Source: an uncultured Desulfovibrio sp.
GTDB taxonomy: Bacteria > Desulfobacterota > Desulfovibrionia > Desulfovibrionales > Desulfovibrionaceae
Length of the DNA stretch: 64,000 nucleotides
Direction: 5' to 3'
NCBI GenBank assembly: GCA_913060505.1
Contig: CAJXRQ010000010.1
Span: 37,564-101,563, forward strand
Part shown: positions 8,374-17,472 of the stretch, piece by piece
Numbering within the stretch: position 1 is the first letter of the stretch
How the letters are laid out: the number at the start of each line of letters is the position of its first letter
Made by a program: the position numbers and the translations under genes
Notes under the pieces: model-generated
What the model saw: the letters and a program-made list of their open reading frames with translations, nothing else
Told to the model about the DNA's origin: nothing
Database searches by the model: none

Positions 8374-9945
8374 TTAGCTCCTGGCCCTGTTACGGGCCGC
8401 GTTCTTGCCTGCAATGGTGCCCATGACCAGCGTTTCCGCAATGGCGCAACTGCCCAGACGGCTTTCGCCGTGGATGCCGCCGGTGATTTCCCCGGCTGCG
8501 AACAGCTTGGGAATGGGCTTGCCGGTGCTCATGTGCGTGACTTCCGCATTGGTGTTGATGTTCACACCACCCTGGCAGAAATGGACCTTGGGCCAGGCAC
8601 GCATGGCATAGAACGGCGGTTTGTCCAGATACAGGGCACGGTCGAATTCGAAGATCGGCTTGCCGAACTCCTCATCCTTGCCGTTGGCCACGAATTTCTT
8701 GAAGCGGTCCACCTGTTCCTGAAGCGGTTTCAGCGGGATGCCGAAGTTGGTGGCCAGTTCTTCAAGGGAATTGAATTTCCAGGCAACGCCTTCCTTGAGC
8801 GCGTGTTTGACGGTCGGGGATTTCACGATTCCCGGCTCTGAGCAGAACGCCACGGGGTAGAATATCTTCCCGTCTTCATCCTTGCAGTGCTTGAGCTGGG
8901 CATCGGCGCGGGTTTTGCGGTCGGCGTTTTCGTTGACGAAACGCTTTCCGTCGCGGATGTCCACCATGATGCCGTACGGGAATGCTGCCTGCTGGTTGAA
9001 CTGCGGCGCATAGCCGAAACCGTTTTCGTCCGGGGAAGCCCACGGACCAAGCTGGAAGCAGGCCGTGTTGACCGGAGCGGCGTTGACTGCGAGCAGGGCA
9101 TGGAAGGACTCCGCGGTTGCACCGGAATGGTTGGTACAGCCCACGTTTTCGTCCAGACTCGGATTCTGCATCGTGCGGAAATCCATGTCGTTTCCATAAC
9201 CGCCCGTGCAGGCCACGAAACCGCGATTGATCTTGTAGCGGCGCAGGGAACCGGAGTTCTCGTCCGGGAAGTAGTAGTTCTCCCGAACCACGATGCCGGC
9301 AATTTCGCCGTTTCCATCGGTCAGGATTTCCTCAAGACGGCAACGGTTCTTGAAGATGGCTCCCAGCTTGATGCCGCCTTTCATCAACGGAACGGTAATG
9401 TCGCCGCCGGTGAAATTGACGGTCTGGCAGGTGCGCTGCACGGAATGTCCGCCGAACTGAAGCAGAACGTCCTTCCACTGGACACCGAATTCCTTGGTCA
9501 TCTCGAAGGCTTCCACCGTACCGGCACAGACCACGCGCAACAGATCCACGTGGTTGGTTCCGCGTCCGCCCTTGAGCATGTCGGCCGTCATCAGTTCCAC
9601 GCTGTCCTTGATGCCCTTCTCTTTTTGCAACTGCGAACCCGCAACGGCCATGGCTCCACCATTGATGGCCGAGTTACCACCAAACACCGGCATTTTTTCG
9701 ATGACCAGTGTGGAAGCGCCCTCCCTTCTGGCGGCAATGGCCGCAGCACATCCGGCAAATCCGCTTCCCGCGATGATTACGTCAAACTCGCGGTCCCAGT
9801 ATTCGTCGTTGAGCGTCGCCGCTTTGGCTTCGGTCACGGCAACCTTGGAAAACAGGACAGATCCCGCAGCTATTCCTGCGGCTTTGAGCATGTCACGCCG
9901 CTGGATTTTCTTTTGGTTGTCACTTTTGACAGTCTTTTTCCTCAT
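8374..9945 (-). CDS. Flavocytochrome c flavoprotein subunit (fumarate reductase-like periplasmic reductase)
   Basis: Twin-arginine-like QRRDMLKAAGIAAG leader, FAD-binding DVIIAGSGFAGCAAAIAARREGASTLVIEK, C-terminal LFAAGEITGGIHGESRLGSCAIAETLVMG. Confidence 0.9.
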   Translation of the reverse strand: MRKKTVKSDNQKKIQRRDMLKAAGIAAGSVLFSKVAVTEAKAATLNDEYWDREFDVIIAGSGFAGCAAAIAARREGASTLVIEKMPVFGGNSAINGGAMAVAGSQLQKEKGIKDSVELMTADMLKGGRGTNHVDLLRVVCAGTVEAFEMTKEFGVQWKDVLLQFGGHSVQRTCQTVNFTGGDITVPLMKGGIKLGAIFKNRCRLEEILTDGNGEIAGIVVRENYYFPDENSGSLRRYKINRGFVACTGGYGNDMDFRTMQNPSLDENVGCTNHSGATAESFHALLAVNAAPVNTACFQLGPWASPDENGFGYAPQFNQQAAFPYGIMVDIRDGKRFVNENADRKTRADAQLKHCKDEDGKIFYPVAFCSEPGIVKSPTVKHALKEGVAWKFNSLEELATNFGIPLKPLQEQVDRFKKFVANGKDEEFGKPIFEFDRALYLDKPPFYAMRAWPKVHFCQGGVNINTNAEVTHMSTGKPIPKLFAAGEITGGIHGESRLGSCAIAETLVMGTIAGKNAARNRARS

Positions 9946-10012
9946 AACCCTCCTCCGGGTGTAGTACGATTAATCGCGCCCCCGAGCGCGAAAACGAAAA
10001 ACCGGAAGAAGA

Positions 10013-10030
10013 TAGCAAACCCTATTCCAA
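10013..10030 (-). promoter_or_regulatory. Putative sigma-54 promoter for the flavocytochrome operon
   Basis: Minus-strand TTGGAATAGGGTTTGC: GG-N10-GC spacing, 70 bp upstream of the flavoprotein start. Confidence 0.65.
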
Positions 10031-10081
10031 ATACTAATATGTTGAAATAAAAGAATAAATATAAATAGACGCTGCGATGGG

Positions 10082-10137
10082 TTGCGAAATGTCGCAATTT
10101 GACTGTTGCGACTCGTAACGTGTCGCGATATTTCGCG
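10082..10137. promoter_or_regulatory. Putative enhancer-binding-protein sites (UAS)
   Basis: TTGCGA-AATG-TCGCAA (10082-10097), half site TTGCGA (10106-10111), CGCGA-TATT-TCGCG (10124-10137) between the sigma-54-like promoter and the divergent activator gene. Confidence 0.6.
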
Positions 10138-10210
10138 TTCCAAAAGCATTGACTGGCCCGTTTCCTCCTGCTAGCGCTAGACGAATATCTGCTACGGACC
10201 GGGTAAGGAT

Positions 10211-11785
10211 ATGGACGGCAAGCTTTTTGAGGAAATTGTCGGCAAGGTGTGCTCAACATTGGATTTGCAGGCTGCTATCAGCGACTTGCAACGCCTTTTG
10301 AAGTCGCACATCGGCATTGAAGGCATTTTCGTAGGCCATCATGCGTGGGATGAAAAAACCGTGTATAGTCTGGTGTATGCCGACGATTCCCGTTGCAGTG
10401 ACCTCAACTACATGAGGCCTGCCGGGGACGAACTGCATAATTATCTGCTTTCCGATAAACGGCGCGAGCTGAACATGCTCAGCCGGCTCAACGATTTTCC
10501 GGCCATGGCGACCACGTTGGCCTCTCATATTCCGGCTTCCCATTCCCTGTATGAATTTCGTGTCCGGCTGGATGGCGAGCACATCGGCATGTTGGCTTTT
10601 CATACGGCCAGGCCGGACCTTTCGGAAGCCACTCTTGATTTGTTGATGAAAATACGGGCTCCCATTGCTCTCAATCTGGTGAACAGGCTGTCCCAGCTGG
10701 ATGTCTGGCCCCGTTCGGGAAGAGTGCGCGATGCAGGTGCGAAGTGGGCGAATGACATTGCCCATGTCATCTGTAAATCCGCAGCCATGCGCCGGGTTTA
10801 TCAGATGCTGGATGCGACGGCTCCCACCAGAAATACCATTCTTCTCACGGGTGAAACCGGAGTGGGCAAGGACGTTCTCGCTCGTCATATCCATTCGCTT
10901 TCACCGCGCCGGGAAAAGCCGTTCGTGCATGTCAATTGTGGCAGTATTCCGGAATCCCTGATCGAGTCGGAGTTTTTCGGCCATCGCCGGGGTTCGTTTA
11001 CGGGTGCCGATATTGATCATGTCGGTTTTTTCGAGCAGGCGCATCAGGGAACCATTTTTCTTGATGAGGTAGGCGAGCTTTCTCTGGGCATGCAGACAAG
11101 GCTGCTGCATGTGCTGCAAAACAAGACCATCCGCCGAATAGGGGGCACTCGTCAGATTCCGCTTGATTTTCGGGTTATTGCGGCGACGAACTGTGATCTT
11201 GACGCCATGTGCAGGAACGGCCGGTTCCGTCAGGACTTGTTTTTCCGTCTCAACTGTATTCGCGTGGAAGTCCCTCCATTGCGAGCCAGAAGGGACGATA
11301 TTCCCTTGTTGGCGGAAAGGTTGTTGCAAATTGCCGCTCAGGAACAGGAAGAGCAGGATGTCCCTTCCATTGCTGAGGCTGACATGACTCGTATGGTCCG
11401 GTATGATTGGCCCGGCAATATTCGGGAGTTGGAGAACTGTCTTCAACGTTCCATGGCGTTAAGCCACGGCGGTGCTTTCCACGTTGATGTGCCTTCCGGA
11501 TTTGCCGGTGAATTGCCGTCCCCGCTCTGTCCGCCGGATTCCGTAGGGTTGTCCGTACCTGATTCGATCGGCATGCGTCCGTTTTGTGCCGGGCAGGCAG
11601 GCGGCGCATCCTTGCAGGACCACATCCGGCAACATCTTGAAGAGGTGTTGCGTCTTTCCCATGGCCGTATTCACGGTAAAGGCGGAGCTGCCGAACTGTT
11701 GGACATCAACCCGAGCACACTTCGCAGCCGGTTGAAAAAAATGGGTATTCCTTTCGGACGGCAGACCTCGAAAGATTCCATTTAA
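10211..11785 (+). CDS. Sigma-54-dependent transcriptional activator
   Basis: LLTGETGVGKDVLARHIH, ESEFFGHRRGSFTGAD (GAFTGA-like), GTIFLDEVGEL, C-terminal HTH. Confidence 0.93.
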   Translation: MDGKLFEEIVGKVCSTLDLQAAISDLQRLLKSHIGIEGIFVGHHAWDEKTVYSLVYADDSRCSDLNYMRPAGDELHNYLLSDKRRELNMLSRLNDFPAMATTLASHIPASHSLYEFRVRLDGEHIGMLAFHTARPDLSEATLDLLMKIRAPIALNLVNRLSQLDVWPRSGRVRDAGAKWANDIAHVICKSAAMRRVYQMLDATAPTRNTILLTGETGVGKDVLARHIHSLSPRREKPFVHVNCGSIPESLIESEFFGHRRGSFTGADIDHVGFFEQAHQGTIFLDEVGELSLGMQTRLLHVLQNKTIRRIGGTRQIPLDFRVIAATNCDLDAMCRNGRFRQDLFFRLNCIRVEVPPLRARRDDIPLLAERLLQIAAQEQEEQDVPSIAEADMTRMVRYDWPGNIRELENCLQRSMALSHGGAFHVDVPSGFAGELPSPLCPPDSVGLSVPDSIGMRPFCAGQAGGASLQDHIRQHLEEVLRLSHGRIHGKGGAAELLDINPSTLRSRLKKMGIPFGRQTSKDSI

Positions 11786-11867
11786 ACGATTTGCCTCTCA
11801 TGCGGGATCATGCCATCCCAAGTCCCGCCTCTCTTTTTTCGCCAAATATTCCCCTCGCTGAGTCCTG

Positions 11868-14588
11868 TCAGGTGCCACGCTTTTTTAGAACGCTTTCTGA
11901 TTTTTCAGGAGTCTTTTTTTTATGCGGAGGTTTTGCCGTGCCCAGAAATAGTTGGAAAAGCTTGGCGTCCACATCTCGGGGATTGAGGGAAAGGGCCTTT
12001 CGGTATTCCGTACGGGCTGCCTCAAGGCGGTTTTCAAGGAAACAGGCATATCCCTTGAAAAGGTGGGTTTCTGCAAGGGTGGCGCGCTGCAACTCTTTTC
12101 CAAACGGATCATGTGGGTTCTTGTCCGGTGGGATCAGGAAGGTTCTGCCCGTGTTCACATGTCGCAGGGTGGCAGGCATGTCTTCCCTGTAGTGAAGATA
12201 GTGGAGGCTCCGCGGAATGGAGTATTCGATGTAGGGTTTGTCGTCGGTGACGACCTGTGCCCCCGCAGCAAATGTGTTCCATTCCTTTCGGTTCATGAGA
12301 AAGTGCGAAAGCAATGCAAAAGGGCTGTCCAGCCCGGTGTCCAGTAAATCCTGCCGCAGGTTGCCGGAATTCATGACGGACTGGATTTTTCCCCAATCGG
12401 CTTTCAGCGGTTCCCTGGTGCCTATCAAGGCGAGGATATCCGGCGTTGCACACCAGAGAGAGGTATGCGGAAAGACGTTGCCAAAGGTCGCCATGATACC
12501 ACGGAGTTCTTTTTCCGGGAGGTCTTTCATGGATACCCATTGGCACATCATGCCGTTTGCTCGCAGCCTGCTCAGGCAGAGTGAGTAGTATTCCCGGGAA
12601 TACAGATTTCCCATTCCCGCCAGGGCAGCATTGTAGAGATCTCCCACAATGAGGTCGAAAGGTTGGCCATGCTCCAGCAGATAGTGTCGACCGTCCTCCC
12701 GGATCAGGGATATGTGATGATTATGCAGGATGTCCCTGTTTTCCGAGGCGAAGAAGCGGCTCGCATTCATGACGCCCTGTGATATTTCGCAACAGGTTAT
12801 GTCTGCCGGGTATGCCGTGGCGGTGCCCGGGGTGATGCCCGTTCCCATGCCCACGAAGAGAATCCTTTCTGGCGAATTGCAGAGCAGGATCGGTAAATGG
12901 GCCTGTAACTTCTGGATTCTTTTCATGACCGGCGAGGTATCGCCTATGTACTGGAAAAAAGTGGTCATAAGCCTGCGAACGTGGTTTTGCGTACTTTGCA
13001 GGATCATGACGTTGTTATCCAGCCCTTCATGGTAATAGAGGAGATTCCACGGTTTTTTCAGTCTGTGGGCCATGGCCCGGGTGGTGAGATCTCCGGGGAT
13101 CAGAAAAAACAGCAGAGCCAGAGCACTTGTCGTGATTACCAGCATTTGGCGTTTTTTCGGGATCGAAAGTCGTGACACGCCCACGGCATACAGTGCCAGA
13201 AAGCCGTTTGTTGCTCCCAGAAGATCAAGCGAGTTCTGTATGCCGAGATAAGGGAGCAACAAGAGCCCGGCAGCCAGTGAACCAATGACACAGCCCACGG
13301 TGTTGAAGGTGTAGAGAGTTCCAACGTTTTTGCCGACCCTGTTTCTTCCGCCGCCCCATATTCGGTTGGCAAGCGGAAACATGGCCCCGAGCAGGATGGA
13401 CGGCACCAAAACAAGGATGCTCGAAAAAAACAGCATTTCCAGTAGTTGGCTCCCCAGGGATATTCCCAGGAGCCGGTTCATTGCACTCTGCAACGCGGGG
13501 AAGGCGTTGTACGGAAGCAGCATTGATTCTGCCCAGACTGAAAGTCCTGCCTGCATCCCTCCAAACCAGAGCAGGGGGTGCGAAACCGTATCGGCTTTTT
13601 TCCGAAACAAGAGACTTCCCAAAGCCATGCCGCCCAGACAGGTTCCCAGCATGGCGGCAAATCCATAGCTTGTTCCGATGAACGTGTTGGACAACAGCCG
13701 AATCCAGAGCACTTCGTAGGCCAGTCCGGTGGCTCCGGAAACGGCATAGGCGAGCAGGAACCATCGCGGCGGCACATGGGACGGATGCTTGCTGCTGGAA
13801 GTGTCTGTGGTTTTCTTGCGAGCCATATTCCCGGCAGGTGAGGTGATTGCAACTTTTTCCGATAACAGGAAAAAACAGCAAAAAAAGATACCGATGTTGA
13901 TTGCGACTGCCATGTACGTGGTTTCGAGCAGGCCAAGAATTTCAATGGAGTAGAATCCGCTGAAAATGCAACCGGAAAACGCACCCAACGTATTCAGGCC
14001 ATACAAAATCCCAATTGGAGTGCCGAGTTTTTGCGGTTGCCTGACCACGGCTCGGGTCAGGACCGGCAGCGTACCGCCCATGAGCATGGCAGGAATCAGC
14101 AGGAAAATGGCGGCAATGGCGATTTTGAGAAACAGGTTTTCGGAAATCCCCGAAATGCGGGACAATGCAGGATACCACTGCTGAAGGTGAGGGAGCACTG
14201 TGCTCACCACCAATGCCGAGATGCCTATGCCTGCCTCCAGAAGCGCATACATTTTCAGAGGGAAGGAAACCTTGTCTGCCCGTGATCCGAAGAATCGTGC
14301 GCCAAGGGCAAGGCCGCCCATGAATACTCCCATGACGATGCTTGCTGCGACGATGGTGCTGCCGAGGCTTGTGGCGAGCATCCTGCCCCAGACGATTTCA
14401 TAAATCAGTCCGGTGGCACCGGAGAGAATGAAAGCCAATTTCAGTAGCCAGTGCATAGTTCTTCCGTCCAAATCGATTGTAGCGAAAGTGTGTTTCGTCT
14501 TCATTGCCATGCCGCTCACACGCGAAGGAGGACAATTACCTGCTGTTCCGCCAGCTTTAGTACGCTTTTGAAGGATGGGGATCAACAT
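11868..14588 (-). CDS. Fused membrane transporter-like/spermidine synthase-like protein with C-terminal TPR-like segment
   Basis: N-terminal TM domain duplicated (LSGATGLIYEIVWGRML / VSGATGLAYEVLWIRLL), SAM-binding ILFVGMGTGITPGTA, C-terminal LENRLEAARTEYRKALSLNPRDVDAK. Confidence 0.85.
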   Translation of the reverse strand: MLIPILQKRTKAGGTAGNCPPSRVSGMAMKTKHTFATIDLDGRTMHWLLKLAFILSGATGLIYEIVWGRMLATSLGSTIVAASIVMGVFMGGLALGARFFGSRADKVSFPLKMYALLEAGIGISALVVSTVLPHLQQWYPALSRISGISENLFLKIAIAAIFLLIPAMLMGGTLPVLTRAVVRQPQKLGTPIGILYGLNTLGAFSGCIFSGFYSIEILGLLETTYMAVAINIGIFFCCFFLLSEKVAITSPAGNMARKKTTDTSSSKHPSHVPPRWFLLAYAVSGATGLAYEVLWIRLLSNTFIGTSYGFAAMLGTCLGGMALGSLLFRKKADTVSHPLLWFGGMQAGLSVWAESMLLPYNAFPALQSAMNRLLGISLGSQLLEMLFFSSILVLVPSILLGAMFPLANRIWGGGRNRVGKNVGTLYTFNTVGCVIGSLAAGLLLLPYLGIQNSLDLLGATNGFLALYAVGVSRLSIPKKRQMLVITTSALALLFFLIPGDLTTRAMAHRLKKPWNLLYYHEGLDNNVMILQSTQNHVRRLMTTFFQYIGDTSPVMKRIQKLQAHLPILLCNSPERILFVGMGTGITPGTATAYPADITCCEISQGVMNASRFFASENRDILHNHHISLIREDGRHYLLEHGQPFDLIVGDLYNAALAGMGNLYSREYYSLCLSRLRANGMMCQWVSMKDLPEKELRGIMATFGNVFPHTSLWCATPDILALIGTREPLKADWGKIQSVMNSGNLRQDLLDTGLDSPFALLSHFLMNRKEWNTFAAGAQVVTDDKPYIEYSIPRSLHYLHYREDMPATLRHVNTGRTFLIPPDKNPHDPFGKELQRATLAETHLFKGYACFLENRLEAARTEYRKALSLNPRDVDAKLFQLFLGTAKPPHKKKTPEKSESVLKKRGT

Positions 14589-14814
14589 CTGCCCACTTGG
14601 GCGGCGGGGCAGAAGTCGAGAGAGGGGTATAATGGATGATATTTGACATCGGGATGTTGCTTTTGCAACGGACTGGGTGCTTTGTTTTTTTCATAATCTG
14701 TAAATGAGTATAAGAGATCGAAGAAATTTCGACCGGCAGAGTTTGGGAGAGCTCTGGTCGAAGAGGTCGTTTACAATCCGCAATCGCGGCTCCCGGGAAT
14801 GGATATCCAATGAG

Positions 14815-15348
14815 TTCTGAGGCACGGAAACCCACATTGTCGAGGCGCGTCCTGATTTTCGACAGTTTTCGGTGACGGCATTGTCGTGGGTCAGAAGGTC
14901 GTCGGCCTTGTAATTGTCGATTTCCGTATTGATGCCCCAATAGCTGCCCCTGCATTTCTTTTCCCGAAAGTCGGAAATGAGTTTGCGTTTGCGCAAGGCG
15001 CGCGTCGGGTCGGTAATGATGTCCATGACGCGCACGGTCTGGCGCACGGGAAGCATCGGCGGTTTTTGTGATCATTTTAGGGGAGCGCCCGCACCACTGA
15101 CCAGCACGGTGTTGCAGCTATCCCATATTTTTTCCAATTCCATGTTGTCATACACACCGCCATCCGTGCGGTAGAGCTTTGAACGGTACTGTTTGTCGGG
15201 GAACAGATGCGCTGGTGATGATTGAGGTCTTCCTCAGGTAGCCAAGCTCGTTGAGACGCCACAGCGAACCGAGGTTGTAAAGGATTGCCCGAAACCCTCA
15301 CCCGGACAAGGCCAAACCGATGTCATAACCGTTTGCGCTTTCTCCCAT
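14815..15348 (-). pseudogene. Decayed patatin-like phospholipase paralogue
   Basis: Frame-broken matches to the intact gene at 29971-31089 (RVMDIITDPTRALRKRKLISDF, SYWGINTEIDNYKADDLLTHDNAVTENC) with an internal deletion and an equivalent start region. Confidence 0.85.
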
Positions 15349-15497
15349 GTCCTTACCTCCCTATTTTGGGAAACATGCTTCTTGAGTAATCGTTTGCATA
15401 GATTTTTTGGAAGGGGCGGCGGGATACCAGTACAGCGGATATCAATTGAACGGGAAAAGGTGTGAACCGTACATGGAGAAATCTACAAAAAAGAAAG

Positions 15498-15523
15498 TGG
15501 CCCGCCGAAGCGGGCTTTTTCCC
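15498..15523. terminator. Terminator near the thiaminase-like gene 3' end
   Basis: GCCCGC-cgaa-GCGGGC with T-runs on both sides. Confidence 0.6.
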
Positions 15524-15533
15524 AGGTATGTTT

Positions 15534-16877
15534 CTATTTGCACGGAGTGTTGCACCCGCAATAGGAGGTGCCACCCTGGCTGGTCCATTGCCCGTTCCAG
15601 CCGTTATGGGAGGCGCATGTTTTGGGGCACATCTCTTCCGCCTGTTTCTGGTTGAAAATGGGGCCGGCATTCTGGTCACAATAGCAGGCCGCGTCGTCGA
15701 GGTATTCGCTGGTGAACAGTTTTTTCATTGAGGAAACCCACCCGCGAGCATCATTTCCGAGGCTGAACATGATGGGAGAAACGGACTGCACCATGGCATA
15801 TATTTTCCTGTACATCTCATGGCTTGCCAACTCTTTGAACGCACTGGTCCTTGTCGGCATGAGGTATTGCGGCCCCTGGTCGCCATAAGGACCGAAGCAG
15901 TCCACAATGACTTTTGTGGAAGCCATCAGGTTGGCCAGCTGGATGGCCAAATCCGTTGTTTCGCGCTCTGCGGTTTTGGGGTGTATCCCGATGACGTCCG
16001 CATAGAACAGCGGTTTTTCTATTCCGGTCTTGTTATCGCCCCAGAGCATGGTTCTGCAGGAGATATTGGCATATTGATCAGAAGGGATGCGGGAAAGGGA
16101 TTCTGTAAATCCGATATAGGCATTTCCGTGGTTCTCCCCGAACCATGTGCCACGTTGGTAGGAATCCTCCGTCGAGGCCAGAACGTTTTTAAAGCTGGAC
16201 ATGGCTATGACCTGGCGAATATAGCCGACAACATCCTGATCTATTTCTTTCTTGCTGATGGGCAGCGGAACCGGGAATTTTGCCAGTTTGCACTCAAGAC
16301 CCTGCACGTAGTATCCAGCGTTGCTTGAACCGCTGGAAAAATCGGCCATCAGTCCCGTATTGGCGGGAGGTATTTGATCATAGAATGTGCATGTGCCGAG
16401 GGTCTTGACGACCTCGGAAAGAGTTTGCGCCTGTGCCAGAGCCGTGTTGTCCGAATGATAGAAGAGCACAGTGGTGCAGCCGAGCTGTGGAAGGCCGAGG
16501 ACGTTATCGCCGCTTGCGATCCCGGCAGCCGCCCACGGAAGAAAATCGCTGAAGTTGTCCACTTGCGCCTTAGGGATTTTGTGAAGATACCCTTGCGCAT
16601 TGAATTGATTCAGGAACATGGCGTCGAATACGAAGAGATCGTAATCGGGTGAGGGATCAATGCCGTACCCCCCGTCCCATTTTTTGTAGTCAGTCACCCA
16701 CTCAATGGGCTCGGTATGCGTTTCCGCCCATGCCTTCGTGATTACCTGCTTGAATTGTTCGACGCGCGGAACATAGGGATAGAGGGCAACTTTCAGGCTT
16801 TTGGCAAAGACACTGCTGGAAAGCAGCAAGGTAAGCAATACGCCGAAAATAAGTGCAAGATGCTGTCTTTTTTTCAT
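15534..16877 (-). CDS. Thiaminase I-like periplasmic protein with C-terminal MVL-like (mannan-binding lectin) domain
   Basis: Signal peptide; KVALYPYVPR, YDLFVFDAMFLNQF, LGLPQLGCTTVLFYH, NAYIGFTESLSRI, KPLFYADVIGI resemble bacterial thiaminase I; C-terminal AGPIFNQKQAEEMCPKTCASHNGWNGQWTS resembles MVL repeats (AGPLW...EAQ..GP..A...G.FTGQW). Confidence 0.75.
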   Translation of the reverse strand: MKKRQHLALIFGVLLTLLLSSSVFAKSLKVALYPYVPRVEQFKQVITKAWAETHTEPIEWVTDYKKWDGGYGIDPSPDYDLFVFDAMFLNQFNAQGYLHKIPKAQVDNFSDFLPWAAAGIASGDNVLGLPQLGCTTVLFYHSDNTALAQAQTLSEVVKTLGTCTFYDQIPPANTGLMADFSSGSSNAGYYVQGLECKLAKFPVPLPISKKEIDQDVVGYIRQVIAMSSFKNVLASTEDSYQRGTWFGENHGNAYIGFTESLSRIPSDQYANISCRTMLWGDNKTGIEKPLFYADVIGIHPKTAERETTDLAIQLANLMASTKVIVDCFGPYGDQGPQYLMPTRTSAFKELASHEMYRKIYAMVQSVSPIMFSLGNDARGWVSSMKKLFTSEYLDDAACYCDQNAGPIFNQKQAEEMCPKTCASHNGWNGQWTSQGGTSYCGCNTPCK

Positions 16878-17112
16878 GATCTTCTCCTGTCATGAATTGT
16901 TTGACCCGCTCCCCTGCAAACACATGATTCTCCTGTCGTATCGATAACACTTTTTAACTATAAGTAAACTGTATTTTGAACGTTTGGTTGAAAAAAATAC
17001 CATGTGCCGTTCAATGTCGATATGAACTGTCTAGTATGGTAAAACTGCCGGAATATGGGAAAGAGCCCGCCTTGGCGGACCCTTTCCCTTGGTTTGTCAA
17101 TCTTTGATTGAA

Positions 17113-17360
17113 TCATCGTTGCATGGTTTCCGGACGTATTTCAATGATATCCGTGTAGAACAAGGGTTGTTGTATGCCCGCCAAAACGTTGCCCCACGGC
17201 ATAACCTTGCAGGCTATGTTTGCATATTGGTCGGGTGGAATACGGGAAAGGAATTCCGTGAATCCGATGTTGGCCCTGCCATACCCTTTTCCGAACCATT
17301 CGCCGCGCTGGTAGGGGATTTCGGAACGGCACAAAATGTTTTCAAGACTTGATGTGCGAT
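17113..17360 (-). pseudogene. Fragment of a second thiaminase I-like gene
   Basis: EIPYQRGEWFGKGYGRANIGFTEFLSRIPPDQYANIACKVMPWGNVLAGIQQPLFYTDIIEIRPETMQR aligns to DSYQRGTWFGENHGNAYIGFTESLSRIPSDQYANISCRTMLWGDNKTGIEKPLFYADVIGIHPKTAER of the intact gene; no N- or C-terminal parts. Confidence 0.85.
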
Positions 17361-17472
17361 TCTTCGCACGTGTGGGCGAAAGTCTTTACGTATTGCTGTC
17401 TCCCTGGCGCAGATGGAGTATTCGCTTTTGGAATATTCTGTGGAATTTCAGAAAAAATAAGCGGGAAAATCG

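Noticed and set aside
8887-10050. 387-aa plus-strand ORF
   Set aside because: Antisense to the flavoprotein gene, which has clear FAD motifs and an upstream promoter.
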